Assembly: GCA_963921425.1 (NCBI GenBank) | Contig: OY992838.1 | Span: 19,943,861 to 20,007,860 of the forward strand | Length of the DNA: 64,000 bases | Direction: 5' to 3' | Source of the DNA: Dryas octopetala | Lineage: Eukaryota > Streptophyta > Magnoliopsida > Rosales > Rosaceae | In this document: positions 33,048 through 44,390 of the stretch, piece by piece | Layout: each line of letters starts with the position of its first letter | Numbering within the stretch: the first letter of the stretch is position 1 | Notes under the pieces: model-generated | The model's database searches: none | Told to the model about the DNA's origin: nothing | Seen by the model: only the letters and a program-made list of their open reading frames with translations | Made by a program: the position numbers and the translations under genes

Positions 33048-33765
33048 TTTAACATTTTTACAAATCCTAAATATATGTGCACTCTCTCATGTTATTTTTC
33101 ACAACATTTAATCCCCTACATTTGTGTATTACCCCTCTTGAGCTTATTGTAGTGTTAATTTATTTCTCCACAAATTGTGTTTTTTTTTTTTTTTTTTTGG
33201 CATCAAAGATGAGTATAAAAAGGCCGCATTTTTCCAATAATAAAGAAGTAGCCCTATGTCGTGCTTTTGTTCATATCTTCAAAGATTTGATCATTGGTGT
33301 AGATCAAACAAGTAGCCCTATGCTATGTTTTTAATTATATGTTGTACCGTGTATGGTTTTTAAGTTTAAGTTATAATAAGTCGTTTTTATTATAAGAATT
33401 ATGTTTTTTTTTATTAAATTAAAATCAAATGAAATAAAGCAGCTTGATAAGACCCCATACCTAGAGCTAACATCATTTGGGTATTAATTTAAATTATTAA
33501 AATATATTAAATATTTGGCTCATTTTAAAGATCTCATTGAAATAATTTTAAGGATATAATTTTTGAAATAAATAAACTTAAAAATTTTAATTTATAAGAA
33601 AATATATGAAAATATTAAAAAATGTATAGCTATTGACCTATGTTATTGACTTGAACTATTGTAAACAAAACAACTTAAGTCAAGTCAATAATTGACTTAT
33701 TTCAAAAATAGGGGTCAATAAGCTTATATTGACATGCCAATTGACACTTTGCATTGCACATGCTC
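32721..33765. mobile_element. 1.05-kb TIR element (MITE) nested in the copia LTR
   Basis: The left end GAACATGTGCAATGAAAGG and the inverse of the right end (GAGCATGTGCAATGCAAAGT) form TIRs; the matching GTCAAT/TTGACA blocks continue inward. The flanks share only TA, so target duplication length is uncertain. The interior is non-coding and has two long T runs (33005-33043 and near 33179-33198) and a GC-rich inverted segment around 32940-33000. Confidence 0.7.
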
Positions 33766-34374
33766 TAACCACAAATATAAAGAGCAAGGGTTAGTGAAGG
33801 AATTAAACCAAAGGGAAACTACAGCAAAATATTAAACCAAACCAGATGTAAACCATATATTATACATGAGTATGAATAATATATGCTTTATAGGTACAAT
33901 TGAGAATGGTATGTCTCTAAAAGAAAGAAAACATTTTCTGAACACATAATGAGACTGTATTAAAGAGATGGATGGTTAAAATAATTTTATTCTTCTATAT
34001 AAGCTTTTATAATATGTCTTTGCACACATCTCCAAAAGAACAAAGTAACACCGAAAATAAAATAATAATAGTAACAGCCATTGTTCTGCACTGCACCAGA
34101 ATGATTTATTGTTTGTGATGATTAATACATAATTAACCAGGCCTCATTGTTTATGAATTTTCAGTTGACGTCATTAATTCAATGTTAAAATCACTAGAAT
34201 AATTCCAATGACAAAAAACTTTCAGTGAACTACCATTTCTCTAATTTCTGTACAAGCTGTAGTTAATTATGAACATCCATGTATCAAAATTTAAATTCAA
34301 AATAGAACGAACGAATTGCCTTATGAGTTATGACTACCCAAAATCAAATTAAGTAGAATCAAAGAAATAGTTTA
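33766..34374. other. Intergenic, probable LTR remainder then unassigned sequence
   Basis: The first 60 bases probably continue the copia LTR. The rest is AT-rich, with no open frame or repeat recognised. Confidence 0.4.
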
Positions 34375-34383
34375 TATATAAAT

Positions 34384-35513
34384 GACTTAATTATCGATTT
34401 ATCACCCAAAACTGTAATTCATTTTCATATTGTCACCTGAAAGTTTGTTTGTTCCAGATTACCACCTATAACTTACATCCGTGTCTCATTTTAGTTTGTT
34501 CCATCAACAATTTCGTTAAAAATACTAACTTGGCCGTTATTACTGACGTGGCGCGCTGGTTGTGTGCCACGTGTCACATTTTTTCTTGTATTTTCTTATT
34601 TTTTTATTTTCCTATTTTTATAAACTTTGAAAATTAATTAAAAATAGCTTCGAACTCAGAAAAATACACAAAAAATTTTTACGGACTCGTCTTGACTAGT
34701 ACTAATTTACTATGGGGTCAAAGTACCAATTTTTCCTTTAAAAATTTTCAGAAAATTTGGGAAGCCCAAATTTATTTCTAAAAAATTAAAATACTCTAGA
34801 TTCTTTAGAAATTCTTTGGAAATTCATAGGATAATCTCCCGAACTCCAAAAAATATGAGGTTTACACCATTAGTCTTCTAAAAACTAACAATACATTTCT
34901 CGTGAACACTTGCTACCCAAAAGACCTCTCGGTCTTAGAGGAAAACAAATTTCCCTCTATAAAATAAATTCTAGAAAAATTCCAAAATTTATGTAAAGTC
35001 TCAAAATAATTCTCTAAAACAGGCTTTGGTAATTTCCAAAATATTTTTGAAAATTCGTCCGAGAGTTTATGAAAATTCTAAAATTTATTTAATAGAGGGA
35101 AATTTATTTTAATTTTGTAGAAATAAAGTTGGACTTCCCAAATTTTCTGAAAATTTTTAGAGGGAAAATTGGTATTTTGACCCCATAGTAAATTAGTACT
35201 AGTCAAGACAAGTCCGTAGAAATTTTCTGTATATTTTTCTGAGTTCGGAACTATTTTTAATTAATTTTCAAAGTTTATAAAAATAAAAAAATAAAAAAAT
35301 CCGAAAATAAAAGCAAATATGTGACACGTGGCACACATCCAGCGCGCCATGTCAGCATTAACGGCCAAGTTAGCATTTTTAACGGAATTGTTGACGTAAA
35401 AAAGTAAAATGGGACACAGATATAAGTTATAGGTGGTAATCTGAGACAAAAAAATTTTCAAGTAACAATATGAGAATGAGTTACAGTTTTGGGTGGTAAA
35501 TTGATAATTAGCC
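34384..35513. mobile_element. 1.13-kb foldback element with 9-bp target duplication (Mutator-like)
   Basis: Almost the whole element is one long inverted repeat. The left arm runs from GACTTAATTATCGATTTATC inward past GCCACGTGTCACAT, ACGGACTCGTCTTGACTAGT and TTTGGGAAGCCCAAATT. The right arm repeats these in inverse order and ends at 35513. The flanks are identical 9-bp copies, tatataaat, at 34375-34383 and 35514-35522, the length made by Mutator-like transposases. There is no coding capacity. Confidence 0.85.
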
Positions 35514-35678
35514 TATATAAATTAACCCGTTACTCTTAGATGATTCACATACGTGACAAAAATAAATAAATAATAATAAACTTGCTGACATGCCAAACGT
35601 AAATTTTTGGCACTGAGCAAAACGACGCCGTTAAGGGGATTTACAGCGAAACCCCGCCAATGTAAATATATATATTTA

Positions 35679-36683
35679 GAGCAAATTACAATTTAGTACC
35701 TCAACTTTATATGTTGTTTCAATTTAGTACCCCAACTTTGAAACCTTGCAAAAAAGTACCTCAACTTTCATTTTGTATCAATTTAGTACCCCAACTTTGA
35801 AACCTTGCAAAAAAGTACCTCAACTTTCATTTTGTGTCAAAATAGTACCTCCGTTAGTTTTTATGTTAAAATAGCAGGGGTATTTTCGTCTTTTCCTTAA
35901 ATTTAAAAAATAATAATTTTTTTTGAATAAAAAAAATTTTTAAAAAATAAAATTTTAAAAAAAATTATTTTAAAATAATTAAAATTAAAAAAAAAATTTT
36001 AATTTTGTTTCCCTTCCCCCCCCCCCCCACCCCCACCCCAACCCCAACCAGCCTCTCCCTTCCCCTCCCCAGCCAGCCCCCACCCTCCCTTCCCCTCCCN
36101 NNNNNNNNNNNNNNNNNNNNNNNNNNNNNNNNNNNNNNNNNNNNNNNNNNNNNNNNNNNNNNNNNNNNNNNNNNNNNNNNNNNNNNNNNNNNNNNNNNNN
36201 NNNNNNNNNNNNNNNNNNNNNNNNNNNNNNNNNNNNNNNNNNNNNNNNNNNNNNNNNNNNNNNNNNNNNNNNNNNNNNNNNNNNNNNNNNNNNNNNNNNC
36301 CCCGCCCTGCACCCCTTACCCAAAAAAAAATTTTATTTTATTTTTTTTAAAATTTTTAAAATTTGTTTATTAAAAAAAATGTATTATTTTAAAATAATTT
36401 TTTTTAAAATTTTATTTTTTTTAAATTTTTTTTATTCAAAAAAAATTATTATTTTTTAAATTTAAGGAAAAGACGAAAATACCCCTGCTATTTTGACAGA
36501 AAAACTAACGGAGATACTATTTTGACACAAAATGAAAGTTGAGGTACTTTTTTACAAGGTTTCAAAGTTGGGGTACTAAATTGATACAAAATGAAAGTTG
36601 AGGTACTTTTTTGCAAGGTTTCAAAGTTGAGGAACTAAATTGAAACAACATATAAAGTTGAGATACTAAATTGTAATTTGCTC
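35679..36683. mobile_element. Foldback element containing the assembly gap
   Basis: The left arm GAGCAAATTACAATTTAGTA is mirrored by a right arm ending at 36683. Each arm contains the same internal tandem duplication of about 56 bp (TTGCAAAAAAGTACCTCAAC and CTTTGAAACC units), so the duplication predates the inversion. The centre is C-rich (CCCACCCCAACCCC) on the left and then 200 Ns. No clear target duplication was found. Confidence 0.8.
36100..36299. other. 200-base assembly gap
   Basis: A run of exactly 200 N at the centre of a foldback. Round length suggests a placeholder and not a measured size. Open frames that cross it are artefacts. Confidence 0.99.
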
Positions 36684-36924
36684 AAATAAATCATATATTT
36701 ATTTGACAAAACTTACCAGAAAATTCCGTGCGTTGCTGTAATGTGTGCGTATCTGTAAGTCTCTATTTGTTGTTTGTATTTATGATAGCAAATTGGGATC
36801 GTAGACAGCAATGAACTCGCATCGGAGGCCTTGAAGGGTAAGATCCGATAAGGCTTCGATCGTCGTGGATCCGAGATCCACCCGATCCATTACGTTCCGA
36901 TCAGGGTGAGAAATTAAGCGAAGC

Positions 36925-38352
36925 ATGTTTCTCTTCGACTGGTTCTACAGCGTGTTGGCCTCCCTGGGTCTCTGGCAGAAAGAGGCCAAGATCTTGTTCC
37001 TAGGGCTCGATAATGCCGGCAAGACCACCTTGCTCCACATGTTGAAAGACGAGGTTCGCGCTTTTCCTCCTTTTCTTTCAATTTTATGCTTTAATTTCCT
37101 CATTGATTCATTCCTATTTCAGATTTGGAAACCCAAATGTTCCCTTTACTGCAATTCATATATTTTCATTATTATTGGGCTTTTTCAAAGTTTGAGCCTT
37201 GGGTTTTGTCGAAACTGAGGAAAAGGAGCTAGATTTGCAAGATCTATAATTTTTCTGTTAAAAAACTGTAATGGGTAATTAATTGTACAAGCTGGTGTTG
37301 GAACTTGGAACCCAATTGGAGAAATTACAATAATTTATATACGTGTGTGTAGGGATTGCTTTGAGTATTAAGTTGTTTGCAAATGGTTTGTTGTTTTGTG
37401 TGGTAGTAATTCGAGCTTTATCGTATTGGTTTCCAGAGACTGGTACAGCATCAGCCTACGCAGTATCCAACTTCCGAGGAGTTGAGTATTGGGAAAATCA
37501 AGTTCAAGGCCTTTGATTTGGGAGGCCATCAGATTGCTCGCAGAGTCTGGAAGGATTACTATGCAAAGGTTAGCTACATTTGAAGCTTAATTAAAAGTTC
37601 ATAATATCATCTTGTTTCTGCAGAGTTCTTTTGCAATGTCTCATGTGTGAACCTAAACCTGCTTGCCATCTGAATCTACTCTGCTTTAGTTTGACTCCCG
37701 TTCATTTCTCTCTTTACTACCTGTAATGGTGTGATTGTTGGTATTCACTCAATGACTTTGGCCTTTCTTTAGAATGCCTCATATGATTGGTTACAGAAGC
37801 TGTTATTGCTAATGCCCTAGGCTAAGAAAATTGTGTTGATAAGGAAATTTAAGACTTGGAGCTGACAGAGCTGATTATTATAGTGGATGGAGTGCTGACA
37901 GAGCTGATTAGTATACGTATATCACTCTATGATGTATGTATGTCCTACCTAGGTTGTTATGTTTGGACTTTCATCAGCTAGGAAAGGGCTTCCAACATGG
38001 GCTAATAATATGTACATGGTTTGCTTTACAGGTAGATGCTGTGGTGTATCTGGTCGATGCCTATGACAAGGAGAGGTTTGCTGAATCAAAAAAGGAACTA
38101 GATGCACTCCTTTCTGATGAAGCGCTTGCCAATGTCCCATTTCTAATTCTAGGGAACAAGATTGACATACCGTATGCTGCCTCAGAGGACGAGTTGCGAT
38201 ATCACCTTGGGCTGACCAACTTCACCACTGGAAAGGGGAAGGTAAACCTAACAGACTCAAATGTCCGTCCATTAGAAGTATTTATGTGCAGCATTGTACG
38301 TAAAATGGGCTATGGTGATGGTTTCAAATGGCTTTCTCAATACATTAAGTAG
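36925..38352 (+). CDS. SAR1: Small COPII-coat GTPase SAR1
   Basis: The coding exons 36925-37053, 37437-37568 and 38032-38352 give 193 aa, the standard plant SAR1 length. The N-terminal amphipathic helix [17 protein letters not shown] inserts into the ER membrane. GTP-binding motifs are GLDNAGKT (27-34), DLGGH (70-74) and NKID (129-132), all with the expected residues. Family knowledge: GTP-loaded SAR1 recruits SEC23/24 and starts COPII vesicle budding from the ER. The start is fixed by the conserved N-terminal helix. The first donor is GTTCGC, a weak but valid GT site. A leader intron ending near 36789 is possible. The gene starts only about 240 bases from the foldback element. Confidence 0.96.
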
Positions 38353-39698
38353 GAGGATGGTCCACAAGATCTACTACATTCCCCTGAACTATGACAACTT
38401 GTCCCACCTTACCTTGAAAATTTATTCAGTCCTGTTTTATTTATGCTCATAGTGGGCTTTTAAATTGGATCTATTTGTGTTCGAATTTGTGTGGAAGGAA
38501 ATATCAATGTCACTGCTTTGTAAAATTTTTACTTGTGGCCTCCAATCCTTCTCTTGCGACATTGTGCTTGTCATTCCTTTTTGGCTGGATTCCGGAATGA
38601 GTTGTTTCATCTTGTACTGATAGGAAGTTGTTTAAAAGACTGATTTTCCTTTGTTTTCTTTTGCTGGAGTTCATAGGGCTGTCATCTTTCTTAATTTATA
38701 GTTGTATAAATTATAAGAACTGTGTGATTTTCAGCATCTGTGGTATCGAGGGATGCTAGTTTACAAAGGTTATTGATAGTGTCGCCAAAAGAACTGTGAT
38801 TTGCAGTATCTGTGGTATCGAGTCGAGGGGGGAACAAATAATTGGGTATTTTTGGGTTTGGCCTTGCACCAGATACATTCCAAAATTCTCTAAAGATCGA
38901 TAATTGTTTTGGTTGTACTAGGCCCAGGGATATCCTGGCCAGTTTCGCTCAGTTGTTTGGGCTTTGAGCCTTCCATTGTAACAAAAGAAAATATATTATG
39001 ATTCATTACTGAATAGAATTAACCAAAACATTTTCTTTTTTGGCCAGGAATATCCAAAACATTACATAACAAGTTAGGTGAATTACAGATATGTTCTTAA
39101 TGGTCAGGTCCCAAATTACGTTTTCATTAGTTTTTCTGTTACACAAGGTTTGACAAAAAGATCATAAACGCTCTGATTACGCATGAGTTGCAATTATATT
39201 AATTTAAAGAAATATAGTTAACAACTTAACATAGATACAGTTGAACCGTTCCTTGACTCGTTTACTAATTTAAAGAACTGGCAGACCTAAGACGTCAGAA
39301 TCGATGATACCGGTATTGACTTCTGAAGCAAGATTAGTTAGCTTCGCAACTGTATGTACGTCCATGGCTTCACTTGATGTGGATGAAGGGCAGAGCTGGT
39401 CAAATTTTGGAACTAAACCGACCACCCCAAAGCCAACGACCCCATATCCAATTTTATTGGTTAGTTGATTGTATGCCAAGTCCACTATTGATTATATATC
39501 TCACAAGATGGAGTCGGTTAACCAACATGTTCTAGCTACACATATACATACATGCATACCTAGCTTGTTAATAAAATAGGCCACAAAAACCCCAAGATTT
39601 GTTCAACTCGATCAAATCCGACCTAGCTAATAGCTATAGCCTCTTCTCTAGAGCCATATCACAGTTGTTTGAATTTGAGTTTGAGGGTTTAGTAATTG
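38353..39698. other. Intergenic region between SAR1 and the PADRE gene
   Basis: It holds the SAR1 3' UTR and a small imperfect repeat of GTATCTGTGGTATCGAG (near 38735 and 38805). A 71-codon minus-strand frame at 39270-39485 is Ser/Thr- and Val-rich but has no recognised motif. Confidence 0.5.
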
Positions 39699-40316
39699 AT
39701 GGGTAATTCCATCTCACAGAAGCAATTCCAAGGGAGTACCGGAAAAGTGATATTATCAGACGGGTCGGTGCATGAGTTGAATAAGGGTGATGGTGATGTA
39801 ACGGTTGCAGAGCTGATGCTGGAGCACCCACAACAAGTGGTTGTGGAATTGCGGTCGGCTGTTTCAGAAAAAAGAGCAACCCCATTGCCTGCAGACATGA
39901 AGCTTGACAAGAAGAAGATTTACTTGATGCTCCCAATGAGGCGATCAGGGAAACCATTGTCATTGTCATCCCAACAAATTCATGGTGTTGTCTTAACTAG
40001 TGCTGCAAAGTCAGTTTTAAGATCAAGGTCCCCATCCTCACTCTTGTCATCATCCTCAGGTTTTTTACCTTTGCTTGCTAGGATATGCTCTGCTGGGGAT
40101 GCACAAGCTTTTGTGTTGCCAAACAAGGAAAATTATGAGCCGCCGGCGGAGGAGTTTCTGCCGGAAAATTTGGATGAAAGACCTCAATATTTGACTAGGC
40201 AGCTTTCAGGCAAGGCTAATTGGAAACCTAGTTTGGACACAATCAAGGAGAAGAAGGTTGACAAGAAGGTGTCTCATTGGTACGTTATTTTGAAGGACTG
40301 GCCGAAAAAGAAATGA
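39699..40316 (+). CDS. PADRE (DUF4228) domain protein
   Basis: A single-exon frame of 205 aa beginning MGNSISQK. A Gly2 and Ser/Ile context suggests N-myristoylation. The N-terminal half has the PADRE pattern: GKVILSDGSVHELNKG, VAELMLEHPQQVVVE and, further on, LPADMKLDKKKIYLMLPM. The middle is Ser-rich (SRSPSSLLSSSSG), and the C-terminus has the conserved YLTRQLSGKANWKPSLDTIKEK motif. Family knowledge: plant-specific proteins often induced by pathogens or abiotic stress; biochemical function is unknown. An in-frame TTG just upstream is ignored in favour of the ATG that yields the Gly2 myristoylation site. Confidence 0.9.
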   Translation: MGNSISQKQFQGSTGKVILSDGSVHELNKGDGDVTVAELMLEHPQQVVVELRSAVSEKRATPLPADMKLDKKKIYLMLPMRRSGKPLSLSSQQIHGVVLTSAAKSVLRSRSPSSLLSSSSGFLPLLARICSAGDAQAFVLPNKENYEPPAEEFLPENLDERPQYLTRQLSGKANWKPSLDTIKEKKVDKKVSHWYVILKDWPKKK

Positions 40317-42724
40317 GGTACGTACGTATGGTTTGCTACATATAATAAATGGTGAAGCAGTTTGTAGTAGTAATTGGACGAAATATGTATGCTACCATGT
40401 TTTGTCGGGGCAATGCATGTGTGTGATTAATTAGAGCTAATTCTAAGAGATCCATGGCTGTATGAGATGGTGAAAGGGTGTAAAATTCACCTACTGTTTA
40501 ACTACCATGTTGCAATTTCTGTTTAGCTACGATATTCATTGAATATTGGGAGTATTAATGTGATAGTGGATGATTCTTGCTAATTGCTTTTCATGGTACA
40601 ATTAAAAATCACAGCTAGCAAAGCCTTGGGGTTAGCCCAAGTGGTGAGGGTGAGAGGGATAATGGTTATGATTAGGTTAAATTCAGAATTCAATTTCCTC
40701 CAATGTAACAAAAATAAATTCACATATCAAACACTAAATTCTATCTATTGATAGTTGCAGTGGCTTGAAATAAGAGAAAATAGAAATGGAGAGACAACTT
40801 CATTAATGCTACTTATTGGGACATCAAGGGTCGTGATCACATGATTAGGCGATGATCAAGTGGGTAAAGTATATATAATATTAATAGGGACTTAATTGGC
40901 ATCAAACGAGATTTAAGGAATCGTACAGAGAGATCATGAACCTTTTTTTTTTTTTTTGGATTAAAGAGATCATGAACCTTAGAAAGATTAGTCTTCTTTT
41001 TTCCATTTTTTATTTTTTTTTAAGGAGAACCTTGGAAACATTTCTAAGAAATCAAGACCTAATCCAAGATTTGGGGGACTCGAGTACGCCCATCAAGGCA
41101 ATTAATCACAAAACGAAAATCGTTGAAGATTAATTTCATGGTAAAGGAAGGAATCCTACTCCTAATGTGATTAATGGGCCTAATGTAACTGAGAATTTGG
41201 GAGGCAAGGCAAAAAACACACTCGCTCAACAGTCAATCATGTCTGGATTAGCGAAGTCTTGTAAAGTTTGGTTGCAAAAAGCTCTGATTCTAACATAATG
41301 CTCTGGAACTGGAAGCAACATATGATCTAATGACTGATTGATACATGTACGATTGAGGGACCGACTAGTTTGAGGAAAGATTTTTTTATCACAAATGGTC
41401 TCTCAAATTTCAAAATATCAATTTGGTCCTTCAAATGCATTTTCACTCAATGTGGTCTTCTATCTTTACTACTACACATTAATGTTGTTCTTCCGTTATA
41501 TTCCGTTCAAATTTTCGTCACATATTGTTATGTGCGAGAGGCAAAATGGTCTTCATACGTCTCATAACCACCCAAAAAAACCCTAAAATTTTTTTTGTCA
41601 CTCTTTAATTCCAAGTTTACTCTTAAAAAATATTAAAAATCTTAAAAACTAAATAACTAATAAAGACAAAAGAAAACAAAAAAAAATCTCCAACTGAAGT
41701 CTTAACACACCTCTCTGAGTGTGTTACATTCATTAATAATAGAGTGTTAAGCATACTGCACCACATTTGTTAGAGTTAGAGCAAATAACGTGGGTTGAAC
41801 TCAAGATGTGGGCTCTTGGGCTCTAATAACTTCAAAAGTACCCAGCCTTTATTTTGGTTGTAACTGCAGAATTCAAAATGTTAAGACATATCTTTTCATT
41901 TTGAATTTTGAAACTTAAAACTGCTCTTAACTTAACTAATGTCTCCTTTTGAAAGGTTACAATATCTATTTTATAAGTACAAGTCCTAACCAGATTAATA
42001 ACAACAATCTTTCATCAGACTTATTACAAAAACCTTCTTGTTCATACTACATAGTGTATTGGAGAGGAGCACATCCAAGTTTGCCAGAAATCAAAGATCC
42101 TGTGCTGGGTCTTTGATTTATAGATAGTTGAATATTGGGAGATAGACGCCTTTTGAACTTCAAGTACAGAGAAGGGGCGAAATTCTGTCTCTAGGACATT
42201 GCCAAGTTTGCAGGCCTCTATCTACATATAAAGTCAGTTCTTTGTTTTCTTCACTACTATTATTCATTTGTAGATTAAGTTGTGTTTTGTTGTTTACTGT
42301 AAGTTATCTGTTGTTTTAATAGTGTGATCATTAAATTATCACCCACTGATTTTCTTTAACAACATTAACCAACAAAATAAAAAACAAGCATAATTGCCGT
42401 TACACAAAAAGCAGAGGAAGTTGAGGATTAGGCAGAGAAAAGTTTACTCAAAAAATAAAAAAATGGATCCAACATTTCCCCAAATTTAAAGAAAAATACG
42501 AGCAGAACAACCATTATCCCAAAAATAAAAAAACGAAATTGTATTAAGGAAGAAACACTTGCCATAGATCACAGTGGAAGGAAAAGAACGAAAAGATTAG
42601 GCTTAGCATCTTATCTAGCTATTTAAGTGGCCTCAATCGATTTAGGGATTAAGCTTCTCACCTTTCAGTTGTGATGAAGATTGAAGACAATGGAGGCATA
42701 TTTCGTCACTGAATAGCAAATGGA

Positions 42725-42760
<36 letters not shown>

Positions 42761-42783
42761 GTTCAATGGGATCGTTGATTGTG
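40317..42783. other. Intergenic region downstream of the PADRE gene
   Basis: About 2.5 kb with no gene recognised. It contains a SINE-like relic (40626-40690), T runs near 40943 and 41010, a non-coding stretch at 41350-41600 of the ATTTGGTCCTTCAAATG type seen in dispersed repeats, and a GA microsatellite at 42729-42754. Short open frames here lack motifs. Confidence 0.5.
40626..40690 (+). repeat. SINE-like relic with RNA polymerase III boxes
   Basis: TAGCCCAAGTGG at 40633-40644 matches the box A consensus. GGTTAAATTC at 40675-40684 is a box B with one main mismatch, 30 bases further on. This layout is that of a tRNA-derived SINE head. The tail and target duplication were not resolved. Confidence 0.5.
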
Positions 42784-43325
42784 TAAACAAGCTGAGCCGA
42801 GCCGAATACTACTGTGCTCAAGCTTGGCTTGTTTTAAATTTTTTGAGTTTGAGCTTGGCTTGACTTGACTTGTTTCTTATACAAACCGAGCTCGAACGAG
42901 CCAAAAAAAAAAAAAAATTGAACCTGATACGAATTCGAGCTGTATCGAGCTTATTTACATAATTTTATCTAAGATATTTTATTAGCTATTATTTTAAAAA
43001 AAAATATTAATTTCTATCGAACATTTTCTTCTTGAAAGCATTATAATATCTTAATATAACTTAGAGTTAATATATATTTTTAATTAAATTAGATAGACAC
43101 CAAAGGCTTCTTTAAAACACCATATAGATGAAAATGGTTTCCCTGAAATACAACTGTATCAAATAATTCTATCTAAACATTCATAACTTATAACACTTGT
43201 AAAAATTCTCAATAAAAAAGAGACGTAAGGTAGTAGAATTTCTTATAACCAAACAATACAAAAACAAAGTAGGAAATAAAAATAGCAAATCCTCATAAAA
43301 GCTATGGAAAATGAGGATTTGAATT
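42784..43325 (+). repeat. Dispersed repeat C, copy 1
   Basis: It begins with GAGCCGAGCCGAATACTACT and GCTTGGCTTGTTTTAAATTT and then runs through CGAACATTTTCTTCTT and ACATTCATAACTTATAA. The same series recurs at 60029-60495 in the same orientation with scattered differences. It is non-coding. GAGCC-rich ends recall hAT-type subterminal repeats, but TIRs were not found. Confidence 0.7.
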
Positions 43326-43716
43326 TGATTAGATGCATTTATTGAGTTAGTGTATATATTAAATTTATACACTAGAATAGAAGAACCAGGATCCTCTACT
43401 AGGTTTATTCCTACTAGACTGTACCATACCAGGCTTTTAATTATAGCCGTTTAAAAAACTCAAGAGAGTGCCACTAGTTAAGATATCTTTTTTTTTTCTC
43501 CTCCGCCTCTTCCTCACCAAAAACAACATAGTGTCTTTATTCCCAACCTTGAACACAGTTTAACAGGAGAATTATCTCAAAGATGGCTGCACCAGAAGAA
43601 AACAAGAATTAATTGAGACTTAAATTCATAAAACTCTAATTCATTGTCCATAACCAGTAATTCAAAACAAAAATTGGCATTGAAAACCCACAAATTTTTT
43701 CTTGAATCTTGATTAC

Positions 43717-43887
43717 TGTTAACTTGGTAGTTCTCATTGATTTCAATAGTGAATGTTACAAGGTATTTATAGGGTATAATTATAACCTAGCTAAATACAA
43801 TAGAAGACTTGAGAAGCACGATACAAGAAATTCTAACGTGTACAGGAAACCAAAGTGAGCTAGAATACATGACCAATATTATTAACA
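43717..43887 (-). mobile_element. 171-bp copia LTR
   Basis: On the minus strand it begins TGTTAATAATATTGG at 43887 and ends GTTAACA at 43717, so the ends TGTTAA...TTAACA are inverted repeats. A TATA-like CCTATAAATACC lies inside near 43765. A purine tract GAGGGGGTG sits directly before the LTR start, as expected for a polypurine tract. Only this 3' LTR was found. Confidence 0.75.
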
Positions 43888-44354
43888 CACCCCCTCAAAC
43901 TTGGCGGCCTTGGAGTGACAAGTTTGCCTCGGAGAAGTAAATGACGAGGCTTAAAAAGGCCCTTAATTTGTGAGTAAATCTGCAGTTTGATCATGAGAGG
44001 GAACATAAAGAACACGATGACTACCAAGCGCAACACGTTCACGAACAAAATGATAATCTAGCTCGGTATGCCGAGTGCGAGCAAGGTTGTTCACCGCAAA
44101 GGCAATATCTGGGTTGAGGCTACAATCTGCCTGTATTCTGTGGGATCCGAAAGATGAAGGCCAGTAGTGGTGTCAAACTGGGTTTTTGCTGCAACCGGTG
44201 TACAACAAGGCTTGCACTTAAGCATGTCATAGCGTTTAAGAATATCAAGAGTGTACTTGACCTGGGAGATGTGAACACCATTAGAAACACCCGACATCTC
44301 CAATCCAAGAAAGTAACTAAGAGAACCCAAATCTGTAATCTCAAACTCGATCAT
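43888..44354 (-). pseudogene. Ty1/copia RT-RNase H relic with large internal deletion
   Basis: From 44354 the minus strand reads the end of a copia reverse transcriptase (MIEFEITDLGSLSYFLGLEM, HISQVKYTLDILKRYDMLKC, DPTEYRQIV). After a short frameshift it reads PDIAFAVNNLAR. It then jumps to the very end of RNase H (TRHTELDYHFVRERVALGSH, VPSHDQTADLLTKGLF), so most of RNase H is missing. A TAA interrupts the second part. It leads directly into the polypurine tract and LTR. Confidence 0.85.
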
Positions 44355-44390
44355 GGCGCAAGCAAGTCATCTGTAATCTGATGAAACCGA

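Noticed and set aside
35965-36373. Open frames crossing the N run
   Set aside because: They are produced by unknown bases in the assembly gap and C-rich sequence.
39270-39485. 71-codon minus-strand frame between SAR1 and the PADRE gene
   Set aside because: No domain, no splice partners and no promoter signal; likely chance.
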